NCBI GenBank assembly: GCA_043757545.1
Contig: JAYVPG010000021.1
Coordinates: 1-64,000 of the forward strand
Length of the DNA: 64,000 nucleotides
Reading direction: 5' to 3'
Source: JALHOQ01 sp043757545
GTDB lineage: Bacteria; Bdellovibrionota; Bdellovibrionia; Bdellovibrionales; UBA1609
Position numbers and translations under genes: made by a program. The notes under the pieces were generated by a model. The model was given only the letters and a program-made list of their open reading frames with translations, was not told the DNA's origin and did not search any database. Shown piece after piece: positions 9,029 to 16,538 of this stretch; the stretch's first letter is position 1, and each line of letters begins with the position of its first letter.

Positions 9029-9458
9029 TTGGGCTAAAAATGGCTGGCTTCGAACACACAAGGCAAGCAAAGAAGAGGTCAGCAATCTTTTTCAAATCAT
9101 AGAACGCGACCTGAAAGACGCTTCCGCAACGGGAATTTCTGACGATTGGAAATTTGGAATCGCCTATAATGCGGCTCTGAAACTCTGCACAGTCCTGCTA
9201 CATAGCTCAGCCTATCGGGCGGAGAAAAATCTTGCCCACTATCGCACCCTACAAGCACTTCCCATAATTCTTGGAGATAAACATAAAGACAATGCCGATT
9301 ACCTCGACACTTGCCGAAAAAAGAGAAATGAAACCGAGTATGATTCTGCTGGAAATATCAGCGCCGAGGAAACCCAGGAAATAATCGATTTCTGCAAGGA
9401 ACTGATGACCGACGTTCTGGCGTGGCTAAAGAAACACCATCCAACCCTATTGAAATAA
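9015..9458 (+). CDS. HEPN-domain protein, probable toxin partner
   Basis: A 147-residue all-helical protein directly downstream of, and overlapping, the MNT gene. The pattern (AYNAALKLCTVLLHSSAYRA, HYRTLQALPIIL, RKKRNETEYDSAG) is that of a HEPN domain. The usual catalytic R-x4-6-H is represented here by RNETEY, with tyrosine in place of histidine; an R-x6-H at RAEKNLAH exists but sits in an earlier helix. ATG 9015 is chosen because GGAG lies six bases upstream. As a family member it could be an RNase toxin or a nucleotide-binding partner of the MNT. Activity is uncertain because of the missing histidine. Confidence 0.78.
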   Translation: MSLADWAKNGWLRTHKASKEEVSNLFQIIERDLKDASATGISDDWKFGIAYNAALKLCTVLLHSSAYRAEKNLAHYRTLQALPIILGDKHKDNADYLDTCRKKRNETEYDSAGNISAEETQEIIDFCKELMTDVLAWLKKHHPTLLK

Positions 9459-9470
9459 TGAGCACTAACC

Positions 9471-10142
9471 GTGGCAAAGAAAAAGCAAGGAAAATTCACT
9501 ATAGTCCGCGAACATCCAAGACATGTTTCAGTGAGCGAAAAGAATCCCTCTGGAATTACCATTGTTGACAGGCATCCGAGACGCCTGCCTGGAACCTATC
9601 TGGACGCAGATGAAATCAAGTCGATTTTAAAAAACTATGATCGGAAAAACTTGCGTTTGCCGACTCCCGATAGCCTCGGCCACAAAGCGGGCAATAACTA
9701 TGACGAAACAATCGCAGTCTGGGTTGATTACTTCAATAAAAAGTTCAGTGCTGATCCGCCACTTGATCCAGATGTGGTCAAAGCACTCATCGCCAGTGAA
9801 TCTGGTTTTGACAGTGACCCATCAGGAAACAAAGTGGCGATCGGAATTGCTCAAATTACCAAAGAAACGCTCGAGGTTCTTCAGGATCCTGAGGGAGAGT
9901 CCCAGAATTTTATTTTCGATAAAATTCGACAGAAGGATTTGAGAAATCCCGATGTCGCCATTCCACTGGCAGTGCGGTGGCTTTTTAGAAAGAAGGAAAC
10001 TGCAGTCAAAAAGCTAAAAAGAGAGCCGACCATTGAAGAACTCATTTTAGAATACAAAGGTTTACTCAAAAGCAAAACTGGCTTTAAAACCTCAGCTATT
10101 AGTAACTTCAGGAAGAATTATGGCCAGCTCAAAAATAAATAG
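9471..10142 (+). CDS. SLT-type lytic transglycosylase-like protein, no signal peptide
   Basis: A 223-residue protein starting at GTG 9471. The central region carries the SLT lysozyme-like signature: ALIASESGFDSD with the putative catalytic glutamate near residue 110, followed by GIAQIT. The first 40 residues are basic and hydrophilic (two HPR repeats: EHPRHVSV and DRHPRRLPG), with no signal peptide, so export would need another route. It follows the HEPN gene by 12 bases and its stop overlaps the following lipoprotein gene by 23 bases. SLT enzymes cleave the glycan strand of peptidoglycan. It may be phage- or element-derived, or act on foreign cell wall after non-classical export. Confidence 0.72.
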   Translation: MAKKKQGKFTIVREHPRHVSVSEKNPSGITIVDRHPRRLPGTYLDADEIKSILKNYDRKNLRLPTPDSLGHKAGNNYDETIAVWVDYFNKKFSADPPLDPDVVKALIASESGFDSDPSGNKVAIGIAQITKETLEVLQDPEGESQNFIFDKIRQKDLRNPDVAIPLAVRWLFRKKETAVKKLKREPTIEELILEYKGLLKSKTGFKTSAISNFRKNYGQLKNK

Positions 10143-10632
10143 AGTTCTGATTTCAGGCATAATTTTATTCGCTTTCGGATGCGCAACGTCTTCCTACCGG
10201 GTCGGAAGGAATAAAGGTTTTAGACAGGAGATTTGGGTCACGCCGGATCGAGTGGTGATGTCATGTACAAGAGAATCCGACGAGGGCAATATTTTTTATG
10301 GCTTTATGATTCACGTTTTAGATGACGAAAAAACCGTACTCAACATTCTTCAAGGCAATAAGTTAGATAACGACAGTTGCCTCGAGCGAATTCAAAAAAT
10401 CGGAAAAATTTTGAACAGTGGAAATCGAATATTTATAGGTGGAATGGGCACAATAACTGAGCCTAGAGCACTGAACGAATTTACTTACATATTTCCGAAG
10501 TGGGGCACTTTTCATGGCAACGGGCGAGTGCTTCAGTTTGCAGTGATCGCAAACGAACGCGGAGCCTGCTACAGTGCGTACCGGCGCGATGAGATACCGT
10601 GCCCACGCGATGAATTTCCTATTGGCGAGTGA
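10120..10632 (+). CDS. Small lipoprotein, unknown function
   Basis: A 170-residue protein with a lipoprotein signal (LISGIILFAFGC, lipobox FGC-A, cysteine near residue 21). It overlaps the SLT-like gene by 23 bases and has an AGGAAG ribosome site five bases before its ATG. The mature part is mixed alpha/beta with four further cysteines, including ERGACYSAYRRDEIPC near the end, and matches no family I recognise. Coupling to the transglycosylase-like gene suggests a periplasmic partner or immunity-type role, which is only an inference. Confidence 0.7.
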   Translation: MASSKINRVLISGIILFAFGCATSSYRVGRNKGFRQEIWVTPDRVVMSCTRESDEGNIFYGFMIHVLDDEKTVLNILQGNKLDNDSCLERIQKIGKILNSGNRIFIGGMGTITEPRALNEFTYIFPKWGTFHGNGRVLQFAVIANERGACYSAYRRDEIPCPRDEFPIGE

Positions 10633-10659
10633 CCCTCCATGAATCATATAAGAACTCGT

Positions 10660-10818
10660 TCATGGTATGGTTTTACACGCGCGACGCTGACCTTCTTTCA
10701 CTGTGGTCGAAAAATCTCGGACGCCCCGAAATTTGACGATCTGGACTCGTAAACGAATGACGGCGGCCGCGCCAATGACAACGGCTGCGGCAATCGAGAT
10801 TAGTTTATCTAAGTTCAT
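10660..10818 (-). CDS. 52-residue small membrane protein
   Basis: A small gene starting at ATG 10818 with a strong AAGGGAG ribosome site about seven bases upstream and ending in TGA at 10660. Residues 6-21 (LISIAAAVVIGAAAVI) form one membrane-spanning helix, followed by a basic tail. The start overlaps the end of the recombinase-like gene (10805) by 14 bases, so the two are probably co-translated. No family recognised. The convincing start signal and overlap argue it is real despite its size. Confidence 0.55.
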   Translation of the reverse strand: MNLDKLISIAAAVVIGAAAVIRLRVQIVKFRGVRDFSTTVKEGQRRACKTIP

Positions 10819-11290
10819 ATTGGTCTCCCTTTGATATTAGACGTCCACTTTTGACTCTCTCAACAATGTTGGTGATGGAATGCCATGACCAACTACGGTT
10901 CATCGGGGACACGACCCCTTTTACATTAAGCCAGGTAGCAATGGAATTGGCGGGCTGTCCCGACTTCCACCGGTGGATGATATTGAGGAGCACCGGATAC
11001 TCTTTTGGGTGCCGCGTGACTACGCCCTCGAAGTAACAGAAGCCGTAGGGCGGTTTCGCATTTTTCTTGCCGCGAATTCCGCGAACCGCCGCCCGCGCTT
11101 CATAGCGCATCGGGCGCAATGGAACTCTTGCGCATATCAGAATATCTCTGATGGCAGTCTTCGACATCCCCACTCTAGTTTCGATTTCGCGCAGGGAGAG
11201 GCCTAACTTGTAGAAGCGAACAATTTTTGAAGTGTACTCGCGACAATTAGGAATTTGTAAGTCTATGAAATCATGGGAGGTGGGCAACAT
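10805..11290 (-). CDS. Serine-recombinase-like DNA-binding protein without catalytic domain (copy 2)
   Basis: Paralogue of the protein at 7794-8192. From ATG 11290 it is 161 residues; the frame is open further upstream to about 11386 but that part does not align with copy 1. It contains a helix-turn-helix (LGLSLREIETRVGMSKTAI) and the Recombinase-like segment PPYGFCYFEGVVTRHP, then LNVKGVVSPMNRSWSW, then ITNIVERV. As in copy 1 the resolvase catalytic domain is missing, so it should bind DNA but not cut it. It overlaps a 52-residue membrane protein gene. The two copies, in the same orientation, bracket the MNT/HEPN/SLT group. Confidence 0.72.
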   Translation of the reverse strand: MLPTSHDFIDLQIPNCREYTSKIVRFYKLGLSLREIETRVGMSKTAIRDILICARVPLRPMRYEARAAVRGIRGKKNAKPPYGFCYFEGVVTRHPKEYPVLLNIIHRWKSGQPANSIATWLNVKGVVSPMNRSWSWHSITNIVERVKSGRLISKGDQYELR

Positions 11291-11624
11291 TGCGCAACAG
11301 CGCCCTGAGGTCGCCAAAAAAATAGCGACACATATCGACTCACACTCCAATCTATTTAAAAGCACTGAGCACCGCCACCCCGGCATAGACGAGAAGCGAG
11401 GCCGCGCGGATGGCCCGACCGTAGTGGCCGAGTCATGCCGGGATCGCCATTTTCAATAGTATTCGGTCAATTGACCTAATTTTTAGCAAACCGGAATACG
11501 CCCCTGAGTTAGACATAGACCAGTTCCAAAGTTTCAGGACACACAGTTTATCTCGAATTTTAAGCGACCTGGTCGTTGCGCTCACATACGACTCAGTGAT
11601 TAGGCGGACGCGTTAGAATGTCCC
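11291..11624. other. Intergenic stretch without recognisable gene
   Basis: No credible coding region. An open frame continues upstream of the recombinase-like gene to 11386 but has no ribosome site there. The palindrome GGTCAATTGACC at 11465-11476 followed by TAATTTTT is the only structure; as a hairpin its stem is only four base pairs around AATT, so it is at best a weak terminator or a protein site. This stretch separates the defence island from the folE/MerR block. Confidence 0.4.
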
Positions 11625-12224
11625 TCACGAACGATTCATTTGTTCGAGCATACGAGATAATTCATAATTATTTAAATTGTCGTCGCTCCACAGGAATTCA
11701 GTTTTTGTGAAGCTTTCCACTTTTCCTACGCCTCTCATCATCATGCACATGTGCTGAGCTTCGATCGAAACGACAACAGCCTTGGGCCTAATAGCCTCTC
11801 TAATGCAACGACCAATTTCAGCCGTAAGCCTTTCTTGAACTTGCAATCGCTTTGCATATACATCGACGACTCGACCTATTTTTGAAAGACCCAAAATTTT
11901 TTCGCCGGGCAAATAAGCTACCGAAACTTTGCCCCAGAAAGGAAGCATGTGATGCTCGCAAAGGCTAAAAAACTCAATGTCGCGAACACTGACAGGGCCA
12001 TTTGACTCGCTTTTAAAAATACCTTCCCCAATCGCCTCCATGCCTGTCATCGCATAGCCTGTTGTCAGTTCATCCATGGCTTTGGCAAATCTTTCCGGAG
12101 TCCTTTGTAGCCCTTCTCGATTTGGATCTTCACCAATTTGCACAAACAACGCCTGAGCAATCTCAGTAAGACGCGTTACTCCTTTGAAGGGAACTGGAAG
12201 CGCTAAGTTGTTGTTTTTGGCCAT
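11625..12224 (-). CDS. folE: GTP cyclohydrolase I
   Basis: FolE converts GTP to 7,8-dihydroneopterin triphosphate, first step of tetrahydrofolate and pterin synthesis. The 199-residue protein has the zinc-site motif CEHHMLPF (C89, H91, H92) and a second zinc cysteine (C160 in QHMCMMMRG), plus SKIGRVVDVYAKRLQVQERL. Length is normal. GGAG lies eight bases before the ATG. It is divergent from a LitR/CarH-like MerR regulator across a 10-bp inverted repeat. In other proteobacteria folE genes beside such regulators are part of a light-induced set with photolyase, where pterin supplies an antenna cofactor; that role is inferred here. Confidence 0.95.
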   Translation of the reverse strand: MAKNNNLALPVPFKGVTRLTEIAQALFVQIGEDPNREGLQRTPERFAKAMDELTTGYAMTGMEAIGEGIFKSESNGPVSVRDIEFFSLCEHHMLPFWGKVSVAYLPGEKILGLSKIGRVVDVYAKRLQVQERLTAEIGRCIREAIRPKAVVVSIEAQHMCMMMRGVGKVESFTKTEFLWSDDNLNNYELSRMLEQMNRS

Positions 12225-12263
12225 ATTCGATCTCCGTAGAACAACCTTAACATCGCCCCTTCA

Positions 12264-12289
12264 ATTTGTATAGATTTTTCTATACAAAT
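12264..12289. promoter_or_regulatory. Inverted repeat, candidate MerR-type operator
   Basis: ATTTGTATAG (12264-12273) and CTATACAAAT (12280-12289) form a perfect 10-bp inverted repeat with a six-base spacer, midway between divergent folE and the MerR/B12-type regulator gene. TGTATA/TATACA half-sites of this kind are reported for LitR-class regulators of photolyase genes. It probably controls both directions. Confidence 0.65.
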
Positions 12290-12317
12290 GGGAGCCAGTG
12301 TCCTATCTTGCTTATAT

Positions 12318-13256
12318 ATGAGCCAAAGCGAGATGTTTTCTATACGGCAAATGATCGACCTTACGGGACTTTCGGAATTCACCATTCGAGGTTGGGAAAA
12401 CCGTTACCAGGCATTTTCACCGCAAAGAAGTGCTACTGGACGACGCGAGTATAAGAAAAAAGATATAGAACGAGCTCTTTTGTTCAGGGAGCTGCTAAGG
12501 CGTGGTCATAAAATTAGTAAAGTTGCTGCGCTAAACAACCAAAAGCTTCAGGCCCTATTTGAAGGCTATGAAAAAAGTCAAATAGGCCCAGATGTTAATA
12601 AAATAGATAAGATCATATCCGAAGCACTAGAATTAATGGCTTTGCAGAAATGGGAGGATCTATCTGATCTATTTAAAACTGTTAAGCACAAGAATGCATT
12701 CGATTTGGTTCAACTTTTCTTTTTGCCTCTAATTCACGCTTTATCTGATCAAATTAATCTAGGACTTGTGTCGATTGCCCAAGAACATATCCTGTCTTCA
12801 TTTTTAAAAGAAAAGATACACTGGGCACTTTCGAATCTAGAAGATATAAAAAAACCCAAATATTTATCTAATAAGATTCGCTTTGTATTGGCCGCTCCAG
12901 AGGGTGACTACCATGAAATCGGACTTCTTTTAGCTCATCTCCTTTTGCGATCTTACGGCTTCACTTCTCTATTTTTAGGCCCGCACACACCCGCTCAAGA
13001 TTTGTCAGAAACAGCATTGCGCTTCAAGGCATCGCACCTTCTTATCGTTTCAACGGTTTCAAGAAAAGGTGGGGCACGCCAGAACTTATTAAAATTTGTC
13101 AGTGAGGTCCAAAAAAAAATGGGCCCAGATCTCAAAATACTATTGGCAGGAAGCCAGGCCCCGCATATTCCTGCCGAACAAAACTCGACACTTTTAAATG
13201 TCGGGAGTTTCTATGATTTTGAAAGGCATCTTCAGATCTTAAAGGAAAAAACATGA
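12318..13256 (+). CDS. MerR-family regulator with cobalamin-binding domain (LitR/CarH-like)
   Basis: The N-terminus is a MerR winged helix (FSIRQMIDLTGLSEFTIRGW, then ATGRREYKKKDI). A helical segment follows with the EH pair (E156, H157, in SIAQEH), then a Rossmann-like cobalamin-binding domain containing D197-x-H199-x-x-G202 (DYHEIG), the base-off ligand motif. CarH/LitR proteins use adenosylcobalamin as a light sensor: the dark tetramer represses and light disrupts it. The tryptophan ten residues before the glutamate, normal in the W-x9-EH motif, is isoleucine here. ATG 12318 is chosen; 12333 is an alternative, and 12288 lies inside the operator. It heads a run of stress/photolyase genes. 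Confidence 0.87.
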   Translation: MSQSEMFSIRQMIDLTGLSEFTIRGWENRYQAFSPQRSATGRREYKKKDIERALLFRELLRRGHKISKVAALNNQKLQALFEGYEKSQIGPDVNKIDKIISEALELMALQKWEDLSDLFKTVKHKNAFDLVQLFFLPLIHALSDQINLGLVSIAQEHILSSFLKEKIHWALSNLEDIKKPKYLSNKIRFVLAAPEGDYHEIGLLLAHLLLRSYGFTSLFLGPHTPAQDLSETALRFKASHLLIVSTVSRKGGARQNLLKFVSEVQKKMGPDLKILLAGSQAPHIPAEQNSTLLNVGSFYDFERHLQILKEKT

Positions 13257-13278
13257 TTTTTGCCTCAAAGGAAATTTT

Positions 13279-13809
13279 ATGAAGGGACTTTATATTATGA
13301 CAAGCGTGCTTGCGCTGCTTACCGGCTGCTCAACAACCCAGGTAAAAGACTACAAAAATGAAAAGCCGACACTAGTTTTAAAAGACTATCTGAGCGGAAA
13401 TCTAGAGGCACATGGTTTTTTTCAAGATCGATCTGGCAAAGTTGTTAAAAGATTTAAAGTTCTTATGAGGGGAACTTGGATTGGAACTATCGGGACACTA
13501 GAAGAAGATTTCCAATATTCGGACGGCACAAAATCAAAGAGGGTTTGGACATTAAAAATGCAGCCAGACGGAAAGTGCATCGGAACAGCAGCTGACGTAA
13601 TTGGCGAGGCGAACGGAGAAGCCGCCGGAAACGCGTTTCATTGGACATACACTTTAGATTTGCCAGTTAATGATAAAACCTACCACGTCCAATTTGACGA
13701 CTGGATGTATTTAATGGAAGACGGCATCATGCTGAATAAATCTAAAATGAGTAAATTCGGATTTGATCTAGGCGAAGTTACGCTCGTATTTTTTAAAGCT
13801 AAGAAATAG
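13279..13809 (+). CDS. DUF3833 family lipoprotein
   Basis: A 176-residue lipoprotein with lipobox LLTGC near residue 16. The body matches the DUF3833 pattern: LSGNLEAHGFFQDRSGKVV, then FKVLMRGTW, LEEDFQYSDG and a tryptophan-rich beta sheet. The family's function is unknown, but it often sits in LitR/photolyase gene sets beside an SDR, as here. It starts 23 bases after the regulator gene and precedes an exported protein gene by 10 bases. A lipid-binding or lipocalin-like role has been suggested by fold; I cannot confirm it. Confidence 0.82.
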   Translation: MKGLYIMTSVLALLTGCSTTQVKDYKNEKPTLVLKDYLSGNLEAHGFFQDRSGKVVKRFKVLMRGTWIGTIGTLEEDFQYSDGTKSKRVWTLKMQPDGKCIGTAADVIGEANGEAAGNAFHWTYTLDLPVNDKTYHVQFDDWMYLMEDGIMLNKSKMSKFGFDLGEVTLVFFKAKK

Positions 13810-13818
13810 TAGGTACTG

Positions 13819-14502
13819 ATGAAAATGCTGATTCTTACGTTGATTATAGTTACGCAATTTGCTCAAGCTGAGACTTTAGAGGGCGTCGCAAAAAATAAAA
13901 ATGGGGACATCGTCTATCTAGAAAATCATGTAATCCAATTGAGCAGTGACGGACTTAACAAGTTTATTCGAGTTGAATATACAAAGCCCGACGGCACTCA
14001 ATTCGCCACAATGACCTCAGATTTTTCAAATAGTAACACGCTTCCAGATACACTTTTCATAGATAGCCGATTTAAGACAAAATTATCACTTCGGCTGTCT
14101 GGAAAATCTGTGGATTTCGAAGAATCACAGAATGATCAACCAGTTTCAAGAAAAATTATTCCATATCAAGAATCTATGGTTGCAAGCCAAGGATTTGATA
14201 GCTTTTTAAAAATGAATTTTTCAAAACTTCAGAATGAATCTGTTGATTTCAAATTCGGTGTTCTGGAAAGTAAAGACTTCTATTCATTAACTGGTTATCG
14301 AAAATCGACTAAATCCGGTGACGTAGAGTTCGGAATAAAAGCCAGCTCTTGGGTAGTACGCCTTTTCGCGAGCGAGCTAAAGGTAACATACGACTCAGCT
14401 ACAAAGCGCCTTAAGTCTTTTTCAGGACGATCAAATATTCTCGATGACTCCGGCAGATCGCAAGATGTCACTATTAACTATCAGTGGAAAAGTGAACCAT
14501 GA
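13819..14502 (+). CDS. Exported protein, unknown function
   Basis: A 227-residue protein with a signal peptide (MLILTLIIVTQFAQAE, cleavage after AQA). The mature chain is beta-rich, with no cysteines or catalytic motif I recognise. A SSWVVRLFASELKVTYDSATKRL-like stretch near the C-terminus resembles lipid- or polymer-binding periplasmic proteins only loosely. It lies between the DUF3833 lipoprotein and a 30-residue micro-gene, to which it is joined by an ATGA overlap, so it belongs to the photolyase-linked operon. Confidence 0.7.
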   Translation: MKMLILTLIIVTQFAQAETLEGVAKNKNGDIVYLENHVIQLSSDGLNKFIRVEYTKPDGTQFATMTSDFSNSNTLPDTLFIDSRFKTKLSLRLSGKSVDFEESQNDQPVSRKIIPYQESMVASQGFDSFLKMNFSKLQNESVDFKFGVLESKDFYSLTGYRKSTKSGDVEFGIKASSWVVRLFASELKVTYDSATKRLKSFSGRSNILDDSGRSQDVTINYQWKSEP

Positions 14503-14591
14503 AAAGTGAGAGTACTCTGTTTACAATTGCATTATTATTTGCTTCTTTGCTATGGCCCTTAAATCTTAGCTTATCAAAAAGGTCTTCATGA
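14499..14591 (+). CDS. 30-residue membrane micro-protein, ATGA-coupled on both sides
   Basis: The ATG at 14499 overlaps the stop of the preceding gene (ATGA) and its own TGA at 14589-14591 overlaps the ATG of the SDR gene (ATGA). The peptide has one hydrophobic helix (LFTIALLFASLLWPL). Being exactly fitted between two coupled genes makes translation likely; it may be a true membrane peptide, the remnant of a longer membrane gene, or a coupling spacer. Confidence 0.55.
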   Translation: MKSESTLFTIALLFASLLWPLNLSLSKRSS

Positions 14592-15361
14592 AAATCAAAG
14601 AAAGTCGTTTCGTTATCACCGGTGGAAATCGAGGCATAGGACTTGCCGTCGCAAAAATGGCGGCTGAAAATGGCGCGCATGTTTACATTGCATCCCGGTC
14701 GGTGGAAGGTGGAACTGAAGGCACTTTAAAAACATTAGGAGCAGCTTCGGTTCATTTTATACGCTGTGACCTATCGGGTAGAGACGGTGTAGAAAAGCTT
14801 GCTCAACTATTAACAAAAATTGAGGTCGATATTCTATTCAATAATGCTGGTCTTTTGACTGGAGGAATTCTCGAAGAGCAAAGTCTTGACGATATTTACT
14901 CGATGTTTCAGGTCAATTTGAACGCACTAGTTCATTTAACTAGATCTGTGTTGCCAGGAATGGTTCAGCGCGGCAGGGGAAAAATTGTTAATAACTCGAG
15001 TGTTTCCGCTTTCATGCACTTTCCTTGCGCTTCAACTTATGCTGCATCAAAAGCCGCAGCCGTTGCGTTTACGGACTGCATTCAAGCAGAGCTTAACGGA
15101 ACCGGAGTTTCAACTCTTTGCCTGATCACGCCAGGAATTAAAACGAGAATGTTTGATGAAATTGAAACAAAATATTCAAAAAATTTTGAAATCCCAACGG
15201 ATTCAATCTCGCCAGAAGAGTACGCTCAAAAAATTAAATTGGCAATCGAGTCTGATGCCAAATATCTGTATCCGGGTGGCGCGACTTCTTTTGGACTCTG
15301 GGTAGCTAAATATTTAAATCCATTGTTTCGTTCGGTCGTTCAAAACAAATTTAAAAGGTAA
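14588..15361 (+). CDS. Short-chain dehydrogenase/reductase
   Basis: A 257-residue SDR. The nucleotide-binding motif TGGNRGIG is at residues 11-18, NNAG follows near residue 90, and the catalytic Ser (in NNSSVSAF), Tyr151 and Lys155 (YAASK) are all present. A hydrophobic stretch near the C-terminus (FGLWVAKYLNPLFRSVV) could associate with the membrane. It overlaps the 30-residue micro-gene by four bases. SDR genes recur beside LitR-type regulators and photolyases, but the substrate is unknown; oxidised lipid or a pterin are guesses only. Confidence 0.88.
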   Translation: MKIKESRFVITGGNRGIGLAVAKMAAENGAHVYIASRSVEGGTEGTLKTLGAASVHFIRCDLSGRDGVEKLAQLLTKIEVDILFNNAGLLTGGILEEQSLDDIYSMFQVNLNALVHLTRSVLPGMVQRGRGKIVNNSSVSAFMHFPCASTYAASKAAAVAFTDCIQAELNGTGVSTLCLITPGIKTRMFDEIETKYSKNFEIPTDSISPEEYAQKIKLAIESDAKYLYPGGATSFGLWVAKYLNPLFRSVVQNKFKR

Positions 15362-15388
15362 GCAACAGATACATACAAGAGGTTCAAT

Positions 15389-16102
15389 ATGAAAACACTA
15401 AAAACAATAGTACTCATTACAACGACTTTACTAACGGTGCAGACTAGCTCAGCTAGCACGCATGAAGAAACAGTGAGCGGCTTAAAAAAGCGAATTTTAA
15501 GTTTGGCTAAAGCCTATGAAGGAAAAGGTGACCCAGATCAATCAAAGCAGAAGACCATAGAGGTCTTGGTGCAAAAGTTGATTCAAGAGAATCCGATGCT
15601 CCCGGTAGCGGATCGAATTTCGATTTTGGCGGGCACATGGAAACAAGTCTGGGGTCCTTACGACTACCGGAATGACGATGGTGGTGTTGATCCAAAACTT
15701 GGAGTAAATGAAATTTATCAGGTTATTTTTGCAGACGGATACTATTACAACGTAGCGCCTTATTACCCAAATGAGGATAGAGGCCGAGAGCAAATCGGCT
15801 TGCTCCGTGGAGAATTTAAACTTGATTCAGATGATTCAAACGCCCTTCGCGTTCAATTCACAAAGTATCCAGGCGTTGAACCTCGCCCGACCAATTTGAA
15901 TATATGGGAGCTTGCCGCGTTAGCAGAGAATGACAAGCTCGAAAATGAAGTTACAATTGTGCCAACTTGGATTGTGAAGCTCTTTTTCGGCGGCGGAAAG
16001 TTAGAAGAGATATACACCGATCAAGACGTTCGAATTTTATATGGATCAAAAGGAAAGAAAAATGCGCGCCGTTCGATTTATGTCATGACCCGTGTGAATT
16101 AG
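15389..16102 (+). CDS. Exported protein, possibly PAP/fibrillin-like
   Basis: A 237-residue protein with a signal peptide (TIVLITTTLLTVQTSSAS). After a helical segment of about 60 residues comes ILAGTWKQVWGPYDYR, a pattern that resembles the PAP/fibrillin (plastid lipid-associated) fold, where a beta-barrel begins with L-x-G-x-W. The tail has a matching VTIVPTWIVKLFF segment also similar in tone to the protein encoded at 13819-14502. A lipid-binding role in membrane photoprotection would fit the neighbourhood but is inference. It is 27 bases after the SDR gene and 13 bases before the DCC gene. Confidence 0.6.
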   Translation: MKTLKTIVLITTTLLTVQTSSASTHEETVSGLKKRILSLAKAYEGKGDPDQSKQKTIEVLVQKLIQENPMLPVADRISILAGTWKQVWGPYDYRNDDGGVDPKLGVNEIYQVIFADGYYYNVAPYYPNEDRGREQIGLLRGEFKLDSDDSNALRVQFTKYPGVEPRPTNLNIWELAALAENDKLENEVTIVPTWIVKLFFGGGKLEEIYTDQDVRILYGSKGKKNARRSIYVMTRVN

Positions 16103-16115
16103 GAAAAGAGTCGCT

Positions 16116-16538
16116 ATGCCGTCACATAATTCATCGCATTCAAATCAAAAGATAACAGTCTACTACGATGGCCTCTGTCATCTTTGTTCTCGCGAAATCA
16201 ACCATTACAAAAAAATAAAGGGTTCTGAGAATATTCAATTTATGGATATAACTGACCCCTCATTTTCTTCGGCAGATGAAGGCCTTGATCCTGTCGCGAT
16301 TCATCGCTCGATGCATGTTAAAGATAAAGATGGAAATTTAAAATTGGGTTTAGATTCCTTCATCACAATTTGGGGCGAACTTCCGGCGCTGCGACCTCTT
16401 GTTCCGATTGCGACTATAAAACCAGTCTATTTTATTCTGAGTACTCTGTACTTTGCTTTTGCCAAAGTAAGGCCTCTACTCCCAAGAAAATCTTGTGAAA
16501 GTAGTCCCTATTGTGAAACAAATATTAAACCGTCATGA
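16116..16538 (+). CDS. DCC family thiol-disulfide oxidoreductase (DUF393)
   Basis: A 140-residue protein with VYYDGLCHLC near its N-terminus (C21, C24), the DxxCxxC motif that defines the DCC family, a thioredoxin-like fold of unknown substrate. A hydrophobic C-terminal segment (IKPVYFILSTLYFAFAKV) may be membrane-associated. Its stop overlaps the next gene start in ATGA. DCC genes frequently accompany photolyase and SDR genes in LitR-type clusters, which supports grouping it with the regulon. Confidence 0.87.
   Translation: MPSHNSSHSNQKITVYYDGLCHLCSREINHYKKIKGSENIQFMDITDPSFSSADEGLDPVAIHRSMHVKDKDGNLKLGLDSFITIWGELPALRPLVPIATIKPVYFILSTLYFAFAKVRPLLPRKSCESSPYCETNIKPS

Noticed and set aside
11465..11485. 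Terminator at GGTCAATTGACC plus T-run
   Set aside because: The stem is only four base pairs around AATT; too weak to claim.
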